Positions 1-8,777 of a stretch of DNA of 64,000 bases are shown piece by piece (position 1 is the first letter of the stretch; each line of letters opens with the position of its first letter). The translations under genes were made by a program, and so were the position numbers. Below the pieces are notes generated by a model that saw nothing but the letters and a program-made list of their open reading frames with translations, searched no databases and had not been told where the DNA came from. Origin of the DNA: DASZFV01 sp036494575 (GTDB lineage: Bacteria > Myxococcota_A > Polyangia > Fen-1088). Location: assembly GCA_036494575.1 (NCBI GenBank), contig DASXOE010000018.1, positions 1 to 64,000 on the forward strand, read 5' to 3'.

Positions 1-162
1 TCCGAGGCGGCGCCCGCGGCGGGCGACGACGACGCCGAAGACGACGCGAAGTCCCCGGCCGAGGCGAAATCTGAGGCGAAGCCCGAGCAGAAGTCGGCGA
101 CGAGGTCGGCGTCCGACTCGGCGTCCGGCTCAACCTCGGGCGAGGCGACTCCCGAGAAGTAG
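1..162 (+). CDS. C-terminal tail of an acidic/Lys-rich protein (5' truncated)
   Basis: An open frame enters from the left edge and ends at TAG 160-162. The visible 53 residues are low-complexity: Ala, Glu, Asp, Lys and Ser runs with no recognisable fold, as in the disordered tails that many GC-rich bacteria append to nucleic-acid-binding or ribosome-associated proteins. The body of the gene lies outside the window, so no function can be given. Its last 33 bases overlap the end of the convergent SCP2-like gene. Confidence 0.6.
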   Translation, partial: SEAAPAAGDDDAEDDAKSPAEAKSEAKPEQKSATRSASDSASGSTSGEATPEK

Positions 163-744
163 GAGCAGCTGCATCGCGAGGGGGCGGTCGCCCTCGATCT
201 TGAGACGGCCGTCGAACAGCGGTTGCATGGGGGGAATCGCGCCCGAGCGGAGGCCATCGAAGGTCGCGCCGTCGACGCGCACGACGGCGCGCGGTCGGCC
301 CGCGGCGACGCCCGCGGCGCCGAACGCGACGTCGACGGCCCAGCGGCGCCGTCGCCTCCCCGCGAGCTCGAGCGCGACGCGCCCCGAGACCTGACGCAGC
401 ATCTCGACGTCGCGCGGGTCGAGAAAAAGCAGATCGAGGGCCGACCACCCCGGCGGGATGAGGACGGGCAGATCGGGATCGGGCGCGCCCAGCGCGGCGC
501 GGAGATCGGCGGTCGACTGGCGCACCCAGACATCGGGCGGTTCGCGTCCTGGCGCGCTCACCTCGAGCACGTCCTCGTGCACGGAGAGCTCCCAGGCGCC
601 TCCGCCCTCGCCCGAGATGGAGGCGCGCACGATCGGCCCTTCGAGCGGACCCCGCCGCCCGGACCTCGCGAACGCGTCGGGCAGCCACTGCTCGAAGAAG
701 GCGGCCACCCCGATGTCGGGCGGCGGACGATCCCAGCTCTCCAT
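130..744 (-). CDS. SCP2-like sterol/lipid-binding domain protein
   Basis: This encodes 204 residues from ATG 744. An in-frame extension to 894 is possible, but it would run through the divergent sppA-like promoter and start, so the internal ATG (MESWDRPPPDIG) is preferred. The C-terminal half has the SCP2 pattern: hydrophobic strands, then 'GAIPPMQPLFDGRLKIEGD' followed by an Ala/Met/Leu helix, which is the usual end of SCP2 domains that hold a lipid or acyl chain. No signal peptide is seen, so it is probably cytoplasmic. The substrate is unknown. It is divergent from the sppA-like gene and shares its promoter region. Confidence 0.65.
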   Translation of the reverse strand: MESWDRPPPDIGVAAFFEQWLPDAFARSGRRGPLEGPIVRASISGEGGGAWELSVHEDVLEVSAPGREPPDVWVRQSTADLRAALGAPDPDLPVLIPPGWSALDLLFLDPRDVEMLRQVSGRVALELAGRRRRRWAVDVAFGAAGVAAGRPRAVVRVDGATFDGLRSGAIPPMQPLFDGRLKIEGDRPLAMQLLLLLGSRLARG

Positions 745-756
745 GGCGACCACCCG

Positions 757-764
757 ACTATACT
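757..764. promoter_or_regulatory. Overlapping divergent -10 elements (ACTATACT)
   Basis: TATACT at 759-764 reads rightward, 14 nt before the sppA-like ATG. On the opposite strand the same bases read TATAGT (762 to 757), 12 nt before the SCP2-like ATG. One near-symmetric AT island in very GC-rich DNA therefore appears to serve both genes. No convincing -35 box was seen. Confidence 0.5.
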
Positions 765-778
765 GCGCACCGCCCCCC

Positions 779-3346
779 ATGCCCCGCACCATCACGAGAC
801 GTGTCCAGGGTCTGCTCGGTGTCGCCGCGCTGGTCTCTTTCGAGTGGGGCGGCGTGGCCCGCGCGCAGACGTCCGATCCCGAGGCGCGCCCCACGCGCGG
901 CGTGCACGTCGCCGCGGCCGCTCGCGCCGGCGACGCCGACCCGACCGCGGTTCAGGAGAACCCCGCCCAGCTGGCGCTGCTGCCCGCGGGCGGCTTGGCC
1001 CTCGCCGCCGATCTGTGGGGCGCCGCCGCGCCCTTGGCTGGCCGCGGCGCCGGTCTCTTCGCGGCCACGCCGATCTTCGGGCACGGCGGCCTCGGCTTCG
1101 GGCTCTCCCGCGTCGCCGCGTCGCCGCGGCTGGGTATCGATGAGCACACGACGATGCAGCTCGGTTACGGGCTCGGCCTCGGGAGAGCCGCGGCGCTCGG
1201 CGCGTCCTGGGTCCACGTCTGGGGCTCGCGGTTCGGCGGCACGGACACCTTCGATCTCGCCGCCTCGGCGCGCGCCGGCCGTCACGCGGCGCTGGGCCTC
1301 GTCGTCGAGGACGTGGGCGCGCCGCGCCCCGTGGCGGCGCTGCCCGGGCTCGCCCGTCTGTGGGCAGGCGAGCTCGTCGTGCGCCCGCTCGGAACCGAGC
1401 GCCTCGAGCTCTCGGCCGGCGCCACCCATGTCGAGGGCGAGCCGTGGCGCTGGATCGCGCCGCGCGGCCGCGTCGCGGCGGCGGTGGCGTCGGGCTTGCG
1501 TCTCTACGTCACGGGCGTGACGCTGCCGCGGGGTGGCCAGTTCGCCTTCGCGCGCCACGCGGACTACGAGGCCGAGCTGGGCGTGGCGCTCGACTTCGAC
1601 CATCTCGGTCTCACGGCGGGGGCGCGCGGCGGGTTCCCCGGCGTGGGCGATCGGGGCGAGGGCGCCGCGCTCTTGCTGCGCGCAGAGGGGCAGCGGCGCG
1701 CGCCGCTCGTGGCGCCCACCGTCGTCATTCGCCTGAACCTCGAGCGCGTCGAGGACGACGCGGCGTTCGTCGAGGTCGTGCGACGGTTGCGCGGACTGGC
1801 CTCGGATCCGGGCGTGGCCGCCGTGCTGCTCCACATCGAGGATGTCAACCTCGGCCTCGGCCGCATCGAGGAGCTGCGTGATCTCGTCGGTGTGCTGCGC
1901 GCGCGCGGCAAGCGCGTCTACGCCTACGGGTCGTTCCCGTCGACGCGCGACTACTACCTCGCGACGGCGTGCGACGCCATCGTGCTCCACCCGGCGGGCG
2001 CGCTCTCGCTCACGGGGTTCTCGCAGACGGTCACGTTCTACAAACGCGCCATGGACACGCTCGGCGTCAACGTCGACCTCGTGCGCATCGGCGAGCTCAA
2101 GGGCGCCATGGAGCCGTTCGTGTTCAACGAGCAGTCGCCCCCCGTGCGCGCCAACAAGAACGATCTGCTCGACGACGTGTTTCGCCGCCTCGTGAGCACC
2201 GTCTCGCGCGCACGAACGGCCGGCGGGCGGGTCCTCGACGAGACGCGCGTGCGCGTGCTCGTCGACCGCGGGCTCTTCACGCCGTACGAGGCGCAGCTCG
2301 TCGGGCTCGTCGACGCCATCAAGGACGACGAGGAGCTCGAGGCATATCTGGCGCAAGCCCTCGGGCGCTCGTCGGTCGCGATCCGCGAGCCGGACCCGTC
2401 ACCGACGCAAGAGGCCTGGCCGTCGCGCCACGTCGCCGTCGTCCTGGTCGACGGCGCGATCGTCGACGGCGCGAGCCACAGGCTCCCCTTCGCCGACGAT
2501 CTCACGGGGTCGGACACGCTCGTCGCGGCGCTCGAGGAGTGCCGGCGCGACGCCGCCGTGGGCGCGGTCGTCCTGCGCGTCAACAGCCCGGGCGGCTCGG
2601 CCTTCGCGTCGGACGTCGTCGCGCGCGCGATCGGCAAGCTCCGCCGCGCGGGCAAGCCGGTCGTCGCCTCGATGGGCGACGTCGCGGCCTCCGGGGGCTA
2701 TTACATCTCGGCGCCCGCGGACGCGATCTTCGCGGAGCCGTCGACGATCAGTGGGTCGATCGGGATCTTCGGCTACAAGGTCGACGTGCGGAAGCTCCTG
2801 GGGACGCTCGGCCTGGGTGTCGAGACCTACCGCCGCGGCCAGCACTCCGACTATCTGTCTCCGTATCGGTCGTGGACCGACGAGGAGATCAAGATCGCCG
2901 CCGAGAAGATCCGCCACTTCTACGATCTGTTCCTCGGCACGGTCGCCGAGGGCCGGCGCGCGCGCGGCCTCACGCGCGCGCGCGTCGACGAGATCGGCCG
3001 GGGACACGTGTGGACCGGGGCGGAGGCGCAGGGCCTCGGCCTCGTCGATCAGATGGGCGGCGTCTCGGCCGCCATCGATCTCGCGGCCCAGCTCGGCCAC
3101 GTCCCCCTCGAGCGCAGCGGCCTGCCGGCCCTCGCGATCCTCCCGCGCCCGCAGGGCGGCATCCTGCGCCGCCTCACGGGCCTCGGCGACGCCGATGCCG
3201 ATGCCGGCTCGGCTCTCGAAACCCTCTTGCGGACCCGCCTCGGCGATGCCGGAGTCGCCTCCGCCCTGCGCTTACTCGCGCCCTTCCTCCTCGGCGATGG
3301 CACCGGGATCGAAGCCCGGATGCCCTATGATCTCGAGATCCGCTGA
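779..3346 (+). CDS. sppA: SppA-type signal peptide peptidase (S49) with N-terminal barrel-like domain
   Basis: The 855-residue product starts with a signal peptide (to about residue 30, ending VARAQ). Residues ~40-310 are Gly/Ala-rich alternating strands resembling an outer-membrane FadL/PorV-like barrel. Tandem S49 domains follow. The first carries the general-base lysine in 'RIGELKGAMEPF' (Lys441). The second carries the nucleophile in 'VAASGGYY' (Ser638), preceded by 'VNSPGGSAFASD' and followed by 'STISGSIGIFG'. This is the Ser/Lys dyad of 67K-type SppA, which degrades cleaved signal peptides and other membrane-associated peptides. Classical SppA is about 600 residues with one N-terminal membrane anchor, so the extra ~270-residue domain is unusual. 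I chose ATG 779 because the longer frame (from 458) runs antisense through the SCP2-like gene and the signal peptide begins here. Confidence 0.88.
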   Translation: MPRTITRRVQGLLGVAALVSFEWGGVARAQTSDPEARPTRGVHVAAAARAGDADPTAVQENPAQLALLPAGGLALAADLWGAAAPLAGRGAGLFAATPIFGHGGLGFGLSRVAASPRLGIDEHTTMQLGYGLGLGRAAALGASWVHVWGSRFGGTDTFDLAASARAGRHAALGLVVEDVGAPRPVAALPGLARLWAGELVVRPLGTERLELSAGATHVEGEPWRWIAPRGRVAAAVASGLRLYVTGVTLPRGGQFAFARHADYEAELGVALDFDHLGLTAGARGGFPGVGDRGEGAALLLRAEGQRRAPLVAPTVVIRLNLERVEDDAAFVEVVRRLRGLASDPGVAAVLLHIEDVNLGLGRIEELRDLVGVLRARGKRVYAYGSFPSTRDYYLATACDAIVLHPAGALSLTGFSQTVTFYKRAMDTLGVNVDLVRIGELKGAMEPFVFNEQSPPVRANKNDLLDDVFRRLVSTVSRARTAGGRVLDETRVRVLVDRGLFTPYEAQLVGLVDAIKDDEELEAYLAQALGRSSVAIREPDPSPTQEAWPSRHVAVVLVDGAIVDGASHRLPFADDLTGSDTLVAALEECRRDAAVGAVVLRVNSPGGSAFASDVVARAIGKLRRAGKPVVASMGDVAASGGYYISAPADAIFAEPSTISGSIGIFGYKVDVRKLLGTLGLGVETYRRGQHSDYLSPYRSWTDEEIKIAAEKIRHFYDLFLGTVAEGRRARGLTRARVDEIGRGHVWTGAEAQGLGLVDQMGGVSAAIDLAAQLGHVPLERSGLPALAILPRPQGGILRRLTGLGDADADAGSALETLLRTRLGDAGVASALRLLAPFLLGDGTGIEARMPYDLEIR

Positions 3347-3352
3347 GAGTGC

Positions 3353-6300
3353 CTAGTAGCCGAACGCGCTTCGGAAGGTGCGAATGTCACCCAGCAGATC
3401 GACCCGGGAGCCCACGAGGGTTTGGTCGACGTACTGATAGACGGCGTTTGCCTGGTCGAAGGCCGTCTGCAGGGCAGCGGTCTGCGTCGTGTCGGTGTTC
3501 GCCGCGGCCGCGGCCTTGGCCGCGTCGAGGTTGGCCTTCGCCGTCCACCAGTCCGGCAGGGCCTTGTTGTCGAACCCGACGCCGTACTTGAGGGGAATCG
3601 TGCCCCCCGGAACCGCCGGGCCCCCCGGAACCGCCGGAGCGGGCGCCGTGCCCGTGAGCTCGATGAGCTCTTGGATGGTCTGGGAGGCGACGCCTCCCTT
3701 GATGTCGACGGTGCTCGACGAGTCGCTGGGAATCACGGGCGCGCGATAGGTGAGGCCGCTCTGCGGGTGCGTGTACTCGAGGACCTGCGCGCCCGGCGCG
3801 TAGGTGAGGTCGTCCTTCGAGCCCTTGAGCGAGACCGCCAGGTAGTTCGAGATGTCGAGCGTTTGATCCCAGGTCGTGTTGAGGTTCGCCAGCGAAAGCC
3901 CGAGCGCGAAGTACTGGATCGTCTTGTTGACCGGCGTGTCGACGCGCAGCGCGCCCGGTTTCATGTAGTCGGGGAGAGGTGGCTTGGCCTGCCCGAACCT
4001 CGTGAGATCCACCACGGGCGTGGGCTGATACGCTCCCGCCGTCGTGCCCGTCATGGGTGCGAAGCCGCCGTAGCTGCTGGGGTCGTTGCGGATGACGCCC
4101 GAGAGCAGGTTCACCATCTCGTCCTTGAAGACGCTGTAGAAGTTGATGGCGTACTGGCTCGCGTTGGCGAACGTGTCGACGCGATAGAAGTGCGCCTGGG
4201 TCGACGTGAGCGTGATGAGGGCCCCGAGCTTCTCGTAGAGCGAGCCCGCGCGCGTGATGCGGTAGTAGTAGTCGTCCGAGAAGTTGATGTAGTACGGCTT
4301 GCCGTCGGGGATGTCGATGTTCATCATCGGTTGCCCCGGGGTGCACGAGTTCTGGCCCGTCGGATCGGGGAGCACGAGCACGTTTGGGTTCTCCGACGTC
4401 GGGCAGTGCTGGCCCGGCTCGGGCGTCTGCAGCACCTCACCGAGCGCGTTGAGCGAGTTCATCGACGCCTTCAGCAGGTCGTCGCCGAGATCGGTGCCCG
4501 CGAACTCGGGACCGTAGAAGTAGTAGAACTGAAAGACCTCCGTGTAGCGGATGAAGTAACGCTCGAGCAAGCGGTTCAAATACCCGTCGATGTTCCAGGT
4601 GAGACGGCCGCGCTTGAACGCGTTGAACACGAAGTAGTTCCTGAAGCGATCGATCGAGTCGTTGACGATCTCCTGCTGATTGGCGCCGAAGTCCCACTGC
4701 TTGCAGTCGAGGTTCCCGATGAACTCGTCCGAGCAGAACTTGTAAGGCCGCTCCTGCGTGATGAAGGTCCCGCCCGTGGGCCTGGGGTTCGCGACCGCGG
4801 CGGTGTAGGCGCTCTGGAGCTGCTGTTGGATCGCCCCGTACGGGAGCACGCCGCCGTCCTGAAGGTTGTCGACGCCGCCCACGAGGGCCGGCAGCTTCGT
4901 GTAGTCCTTGAAGAGGACGTCGTTCTGGAGCTGGGCGCCGGTCTCGTTGCCGGCGGCCGACGGCATGACGTCGACCAGCTGGCCGTAGCCGAAGCGGATC
5001 GCGGCGTAGTCGTACTTGCCGAGGCCGTGGATGTCGCTGTTGAAGCGCGAGCCGTAGTCCATGACCGTCGAGTAGCGGTACTCGCTGATGCTCTGGGCGT
5101 CCCACTGCGCCTGCGGCATGGTCTCGTGGATGTGCCAGAAGTTGTCGGCGTAGTTCAGCGCGTCGGACGAGCCCGCGAAGTTGTGGCGGAGGCCCATCGT
5201 GTGGCCCATCTCGTGGTCGGCCAGGCCGCGGAAGATCTGGCGGCGAAGCTCCTTCCAGAGCGTTTGCCCCGACAACCCTTTCTGCTTGAGCGTGACGGCC
5301 AGGCCCAGGATGGCGTCGTCGGCAAACTCGCCCAGGAAGACGCAGCCGTTGGTCGAGAGATTCTGGAAGGCTTGTACGCGCTGGTCGTGCGCATCCGGAG
5401 AGAGCCAGCTCGCCGGCGACGCCTGCGCGAACTGGTCAGGGGTGAGCTGATCGCCCGGCTTCGAGTTCGGCAGCTTCAACGCGAGGATGTCGGGCGTCAT
5501 CATCATCTGCTCGACCGCCGTACCCTTGATGAGGCTCATCCGCGAGGCGGGCTGACCGCCCGGTACGGGGATGAGGCGCGGGTCGCCCGAGGCCAGGGGT
5601 GGCGGCAGGCGCGACTGCGCCATGGTCTTGGCCTCGGTCGTGAGCGGCTGGGCATCGCGCGCCGCGTGAGTCATGGCCGTCTGCTTCAGCACGTCGGCAA
5701 TCGTCTTGCCCGAAAGGAGGTCGTCGACGGAGATGTTGCTGTTGAGGAGGTCGACGGCGTCGGCCGAAACCTGCGCGTACGAGTCGAGCGCCGCGCCGTA
5801 GTTGTAGAGCGAGGCCGAGATGATCTCGCCCGTCTGCGGGTCGGCCGACGACGGACCGTAGCCGAGCGGCATCGACGGCTCGGGCCGGTCGACCCAGTAG
5901 AAGAAGGAGTAGCGCAGATCGCCGTTGCGCTGCCACGTGAACTTCTTGGCGTCGCCGTCGGGCAGCGAAGCCGTCAGGGCCTCCATGATGCTGCACGTCT
6001 GCGCGATGTGGGCCAGGTCCATAGAGCTGCCGTCGAGGCCCGTGGACTTCGTCACGGTCGCGGCGACGTCCGCGTTCTTGGCGTCGCCGAGGTAGGTCTT
6101 GACGTCCACGAGGTTGCAGGAGTTCTTCTTGAGGACGACCATCTCCGGCACGTTCATCGCCATCGTCGCGATCGTCGAGGGGCTGATGACCTGGCCCGGC
6201 TGTCCGGCCGACGCCAGCATTGCCGCTACCGTCTTCTTGAGCGTGTCGCTCCAGTCGGCTGTCACCTGCTTGGCTTGCTCGAAGAGCTCCTGATCGTTCG

Positions 6301-7474
6301 GATCATCGGGAAACTCGACGTTCGTGTAATAGATGATGGGCTTCGGCACGAGCTGGTTGACCGCCACCTGGCGCACGGTGCCGTCAGCATTGATGAGCGA
6401 CTTCCCGCTCGCGTCGACGTCCTGCCAGATGTTCCAGCGGTTCGCGTAGTACTTGCGGCCCGCCTCGGTCGTGCCGTAGTTCCGGTCGTAGGTCTGCACG
6501 ACGGTTCGGAAGAAGCCGAACTTCTTGAACCCGTCCACGCTCGCCGGCGAGCAGTCGCTGCCGCTGTACTGGCCGCCCGCGAGCTGAAAGGTCTGCGCCG
6601 TGCAGGGGAAGCCGTTCGGCAGGACGTTGAAGGGGTTGCCGCTGGCGTCGAGGATCGGGTACGTGTCGGGGTACTCGAGCGGCTGGTAGCTAGAGGGCTT
6701 CACGGCGCGGAACGAGTTGCGGATGCGGAGCTCGGCCGCGCCGCAGTCCCACGGCCCGCCGTCGTCGATGCCCGGATAGAGCGCGAGGCAGGCCTGATAG
6801 TCCGGCGTGCGCGTCTCCTTGTGCACGAAGTCGATGTAGTCGGAGGTGACGATGGGGCGGTCGGCGAAGTCCGGGTTCTTGTAGTCGAGCTCGCTGACGT
6901 GCCAATCGCTGGGGACGCTCGTCGTCGTCAGCCAGGGCGACGCCGAGGGATCCGTCGTGAGATCGGGCGGCGCGGCGTGGTTCGTCGACCAGTCGACGCG
7001 CATGTACTGCCGCTCGTCCCAAGGCCGGTCGGTCGTGTTCTCGCTGATGACGTTGGTCTGCTCGCCCGTGCCGGGGTTGTACTCGCGCTTGACGTCGAAG
7101 TGAGAGGAGATGCTGTACATCAAGACGGGCGTATCGGTGTTGTTGTTCGCGCCCGTGAACGGGTTCTCCGAGCCGGGCGCGTAGTCGTTGGCTCGGTACC
7201 CGAGCAGGTACTTCTCCGTGATCTGGAAGCGAATCTTTTGCGTGTCCGTCTGGGTGCCCTCGAAGGACCAGGCGCTCGTCGGCGGCACGTTCACGAAGGT
7301 CTGTCGGTAGTAGTAGATCTTGGGCGCGCCGCTCGCGTCGAAGAGGATCGACTTGTCGATCTTGTCGGGCTGTGTCCGATCGACATCGCCTTGTCCCGCG
7401 CATCCCGCGAGTGACGCGAGGCCGGCGGCCATCGCGAACGAGAAGATCATTTTAGAGATGCGCGAGCTGGTCAT
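3353..7474 (-). CDS. Zinc-dependent metalloprotease lipoprotein (metzincin-like)
   Basis: The 1373-residue product has a lipoprotein signal peptide with lipobox 'LASLAGC' near residue 25, so it is probably anchored on the outer membrane. The catalytic zinc motif is 'HEMGHTMGLRH' (His754, Glu755, His758, His764). It is followed about 40 residues later by 'TVMDYGS', a Met-turn, giving the HExxHxxGxxH + Met-turn signature of metzincins. The overall layout resembles the large DUF4953/DUF5117 zinc-dependent metalloproteases. A strong Shine-Dalgarno AGGAGG overlaps the TAG stop of the upstream barrel gene, so the two are translationally coupled. The very long plus-strand frame opposite it is a GC-rich shadow. 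Substrate unknown; extracellular protein degradation is an inference. Confidence 0.85.
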   Translation of the reverse strand: MTSSRISKMIFSFAMAAGLASLAGCAGQGDVDRTQPDKIDKSILFDASGAPKIYYYRQTFVNVPPTSAWSFEGTQTDTQKIRFQITEKYLLGYRANDYAPGSENPFTGANNNTDTPVLMYSISSHFDVKREYNPGTGEQTNVISENTTDRPWDERQYMRVDWSTNHAAPPDLTTDPSASPWLTTTSVPSDWHVSELDYKNPDFADRPIVTSDYIDFVHKETRTPDYQACLALYPGIDDGGPWDCGAAELRIRNSFRAVKPSSYQPLEYPDTYPILDASGNPFNVLPNGFPCTAQTFQLAGGQYSGSDCSPASVDGFKKFGFFRTVVQTYDRNYGTTEAGRKYYANRWNIWQDVDASGKSLINADGTVRQVAVNQLVPKPIIYYTNVEFPDDPNDQELFEQAKQVTADWSDTLKKTVAAMLASAGQPGQVISPSTIATMAMNVPEMVVLKKNSCNLVDVKTYLGDAKNADVAATVTKSTGLDGSSMDLAHIAQTCSIMEALTASLPDGDAKKFTWQRNGDLRYSFFYWVDRPEPSMPLGYGPSSADPQTGEIISASLYNYGAALDSYAQVSADAVDLLNSNISVDDLLSGKTIADVLKQTAMTHAARDAQPLTTEAKTMAQSRLPPPLASGDPRLIPVPGGQPASRMSLIKGTAVEQMMMTPDILALKLPNSKPGDQLTPDQFAQASPASWLSPDAHDQRVQAFQNLSTNGCVFLGEFADDAILGLAVTLKQKGLSGQTLWKELRRQIFRGLADHEMGHTMGLRHNFAGSSDALNYADNFWHIHETMPQAQWDAQSISEYRYSTVMDYGSRFNSDIHGLGKYDYAAIRFGYGQLVDVMPSAAGNETGAQLQNDVLFKDYTKLPALVGGVDNLQDGGVLPYGAIQQQLQSAYTAAVANPRPTGGTFITQERPYKFCSDEFIGNLDCKQWDFGANQQEIVNDSIDRFRNYFVFNAFKRGRLTWNIDGYLNRLLERYFIRYTEVFQFYYFYGPEFAGTDLGDDLLKASMNSLNALGEVLQTPEPGQHCPTSENPNVLVLPDPTGQNSCTPGQPMMNIDIPDGKPYYINFSDDYYYRITRAGSLYEKLGALITLTSTQAHFYRVDTFANASQYAINFYSVFKDEMVNLLSGVIRNDPSSYGGFAPMTGTTAGAYQPTPVVDLTRFGQAKPPLPDYMKPGALRVDTPVNKTIQYFALGLSLANLNTTWDQTLDISNYLAVSLKGSKDDLTYAPGAQVLEYTHPQSGLTYRAPVIPSDSSSTVDIKGGVASQTIQELIELTGTAPAPAVPGGPAVPGGTIPLKYGVGFDNKALPDWWTAKANLDAAKAAAAANTDTTQTAALQTAFDQANAVYQYVDQTLVGSRVDLLGDIRTFRSAFGY

Positions 7475-7484
7475 CGGGAGCCTC

Positions 7485-8603
7485 CTACAGGGTTCCGGTC
7501 ACACCCACGAGCAGCTGGGTGAAGTTGTTGGCGTTGGCACCGGAGAAGTCGAAGAACGGAAAACGCAGGCTTTGGTAGCGGGAGTCGAGGGCGGGCTGAT
7601 AGCTCGCGACCCCGACGGACAGAGCGATGTGATCGGTGACGTCGTAGCCGGCCGAGACGATGCCCCAGGTGATGTCGCTGCGACCGGTCACGGTCTGGTT
7701 CGACGTGTTGAGCGCCTGCGGGTTCGGCATGTTGAGGAGCTGGTAGGTGGCGGCATCTACCGAGTACTTGAACTCGTTGAGGACGATGAGCGAGGCCGAG
7801 AGCGAGTAGCGGCCGCGCGACAGGCCGACCGAGCCCGAGGTCGCGAAGGCGAAGCTCGTGCTGAGCGGACCGCCGCAGCGATCATTTTCGGCGACGCCCG
7901 CGCTGCCGGCGTAGCCCGCGGGGCCGGTCGTGCGACAGCCCGTCGTGTCGCCGGGGAAGTTGCCGCGGATCGCGCTCGTGCGCAGGGCCTTCGAGAAACC
8001 CTCGCCCAGCGACACCGTCAGGTTCCAGCGCTTGCCCTGCGCGTCGGGTCGCCCGAATTCGAAGGCACGGTTCGCCGCGAGCGAGGCGCCGAGGGTCGTG
8101 ATGAGGTGCGCGTAGCGGCTCTCGTACGACACCGGGATCGCGGCGCGCACGCCGCCCGAGAACTTCACCTTCGCGCGCGGCATCGTGTAGAGGTTCTTCG
8201 CGTTCAAATAGAGGTACGAGTCGAGCGGGTTGAAGCGCCGGCCGTTCGGCGTGTCGGGTGTCGTGTACTCCTCCTCGACGTACACGCGGCCGGCGAGCGC
8301 CAGCCGGTACTTGGTGCCGAGGTCGTACTGCGGGCGGAAGTAGAACGCGTTCGCGACGTACGGGTCGCGGTAGCCGCTCGTGTAGAAGGTGCCGCTGCCG
8401 ACGTAGGTCGTGACCTCGGCGAACGAGCCGGCGAAGCGCTGCTCGAGCCAGGACTTTTTGTCGGCGGTCGAAGGCGTCGCGGTCAGCGTCCCGCTTTGAT
8501 CACGCACCGCGCCTTGGCCCCAGGCGGCGGGCGCCGCGACGAAGGGCGCAAGTCCCGCCAAGGCTGCAACGAGACGCGCAAATTGTTGCCTCCGTTCCGT
8601 CAA
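7485..8603 (-). CDS. Outer-membrane beta-barrel-like protein upstream of the metalloprotease
   Basis: This encodes 372 residues starting at TTG 8603, which is preceded by a good ribosome site (GGAGG, 5 nt spacing). A signal peptide ends near 'AAPAAWGQG'. The rest is rich in aromatic/Gly alternating strands ('FYFRPQYDLGTKYRLALAGRVYVEE') and ends 'LLVGVTGTL', as barrels do. No specific family is recognised. It is the first gene of a two-gene unit with the metalloprotease 10 nt downstream, whose Shine-Dalgarno overlaps this gene's stop codon. The context suggests a joint role at the outer membrane, such as a porin, anchor or export partner, but nothing in the sequence settles which. Confidence 0.75.
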   Translation of the reverse strand: MTERRQQFARLVAALAGLAPFVAAPAAWGQGAVRDQSGTLTATPSTADKKSWLEQRFAGSFAEVTTYVGSGTFYTSGYRDPYVANAFYFRPQYDLGTKYRLALAGRVYVEEEYTTPDTPNGRRFNPLDSYLYLNAKNLYTMPRAKVKFSGGVRAAIPVSYESRYAHLITTLGASLAANRAFEFGRPDAQGKRWNLTVSLGEGFSKALRTSAIRGNFPGDTTGCRTTGPAGYAGSAGVAENDRCGGPLSTSFAFATSGSVGLSRGRYSLSASLIVLNEFKYSVDAATYQLLNMPNPQALNTSNQTVTGRSDITWGIVSAGYDVTDHIALSVGVASYQPALDSRYQSLRFPFFDFSGANANNFTQLLVGVTGTL

Positions 8604-8777
8604 GAAATCCTCCGGATGGCCGCGGGCCGTGAGTCTACCAGAGCCGTTCGAATGTGGACGCTGGAACAGAGTGTCGAGCCGTCTCGATTCGGCTCGTGTA
8701 GGTGTAGGTAGGACTTCGCGGTGGCTTGCCGCTCTTCTTGCCGTGCTCGGGGATCTCTGAGAGGTTCCTGCGCGCTC

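Noticed and set aside
3422..7414. A 1,330-codon plus-strand frame opposite the metalloprotease
   Set aside because: It is a by-product of GC-rich codon bias: Arg/Val/Glu-rich with no domain, while the minus strand has a zinc protease motif, lipobox and ribosome site.
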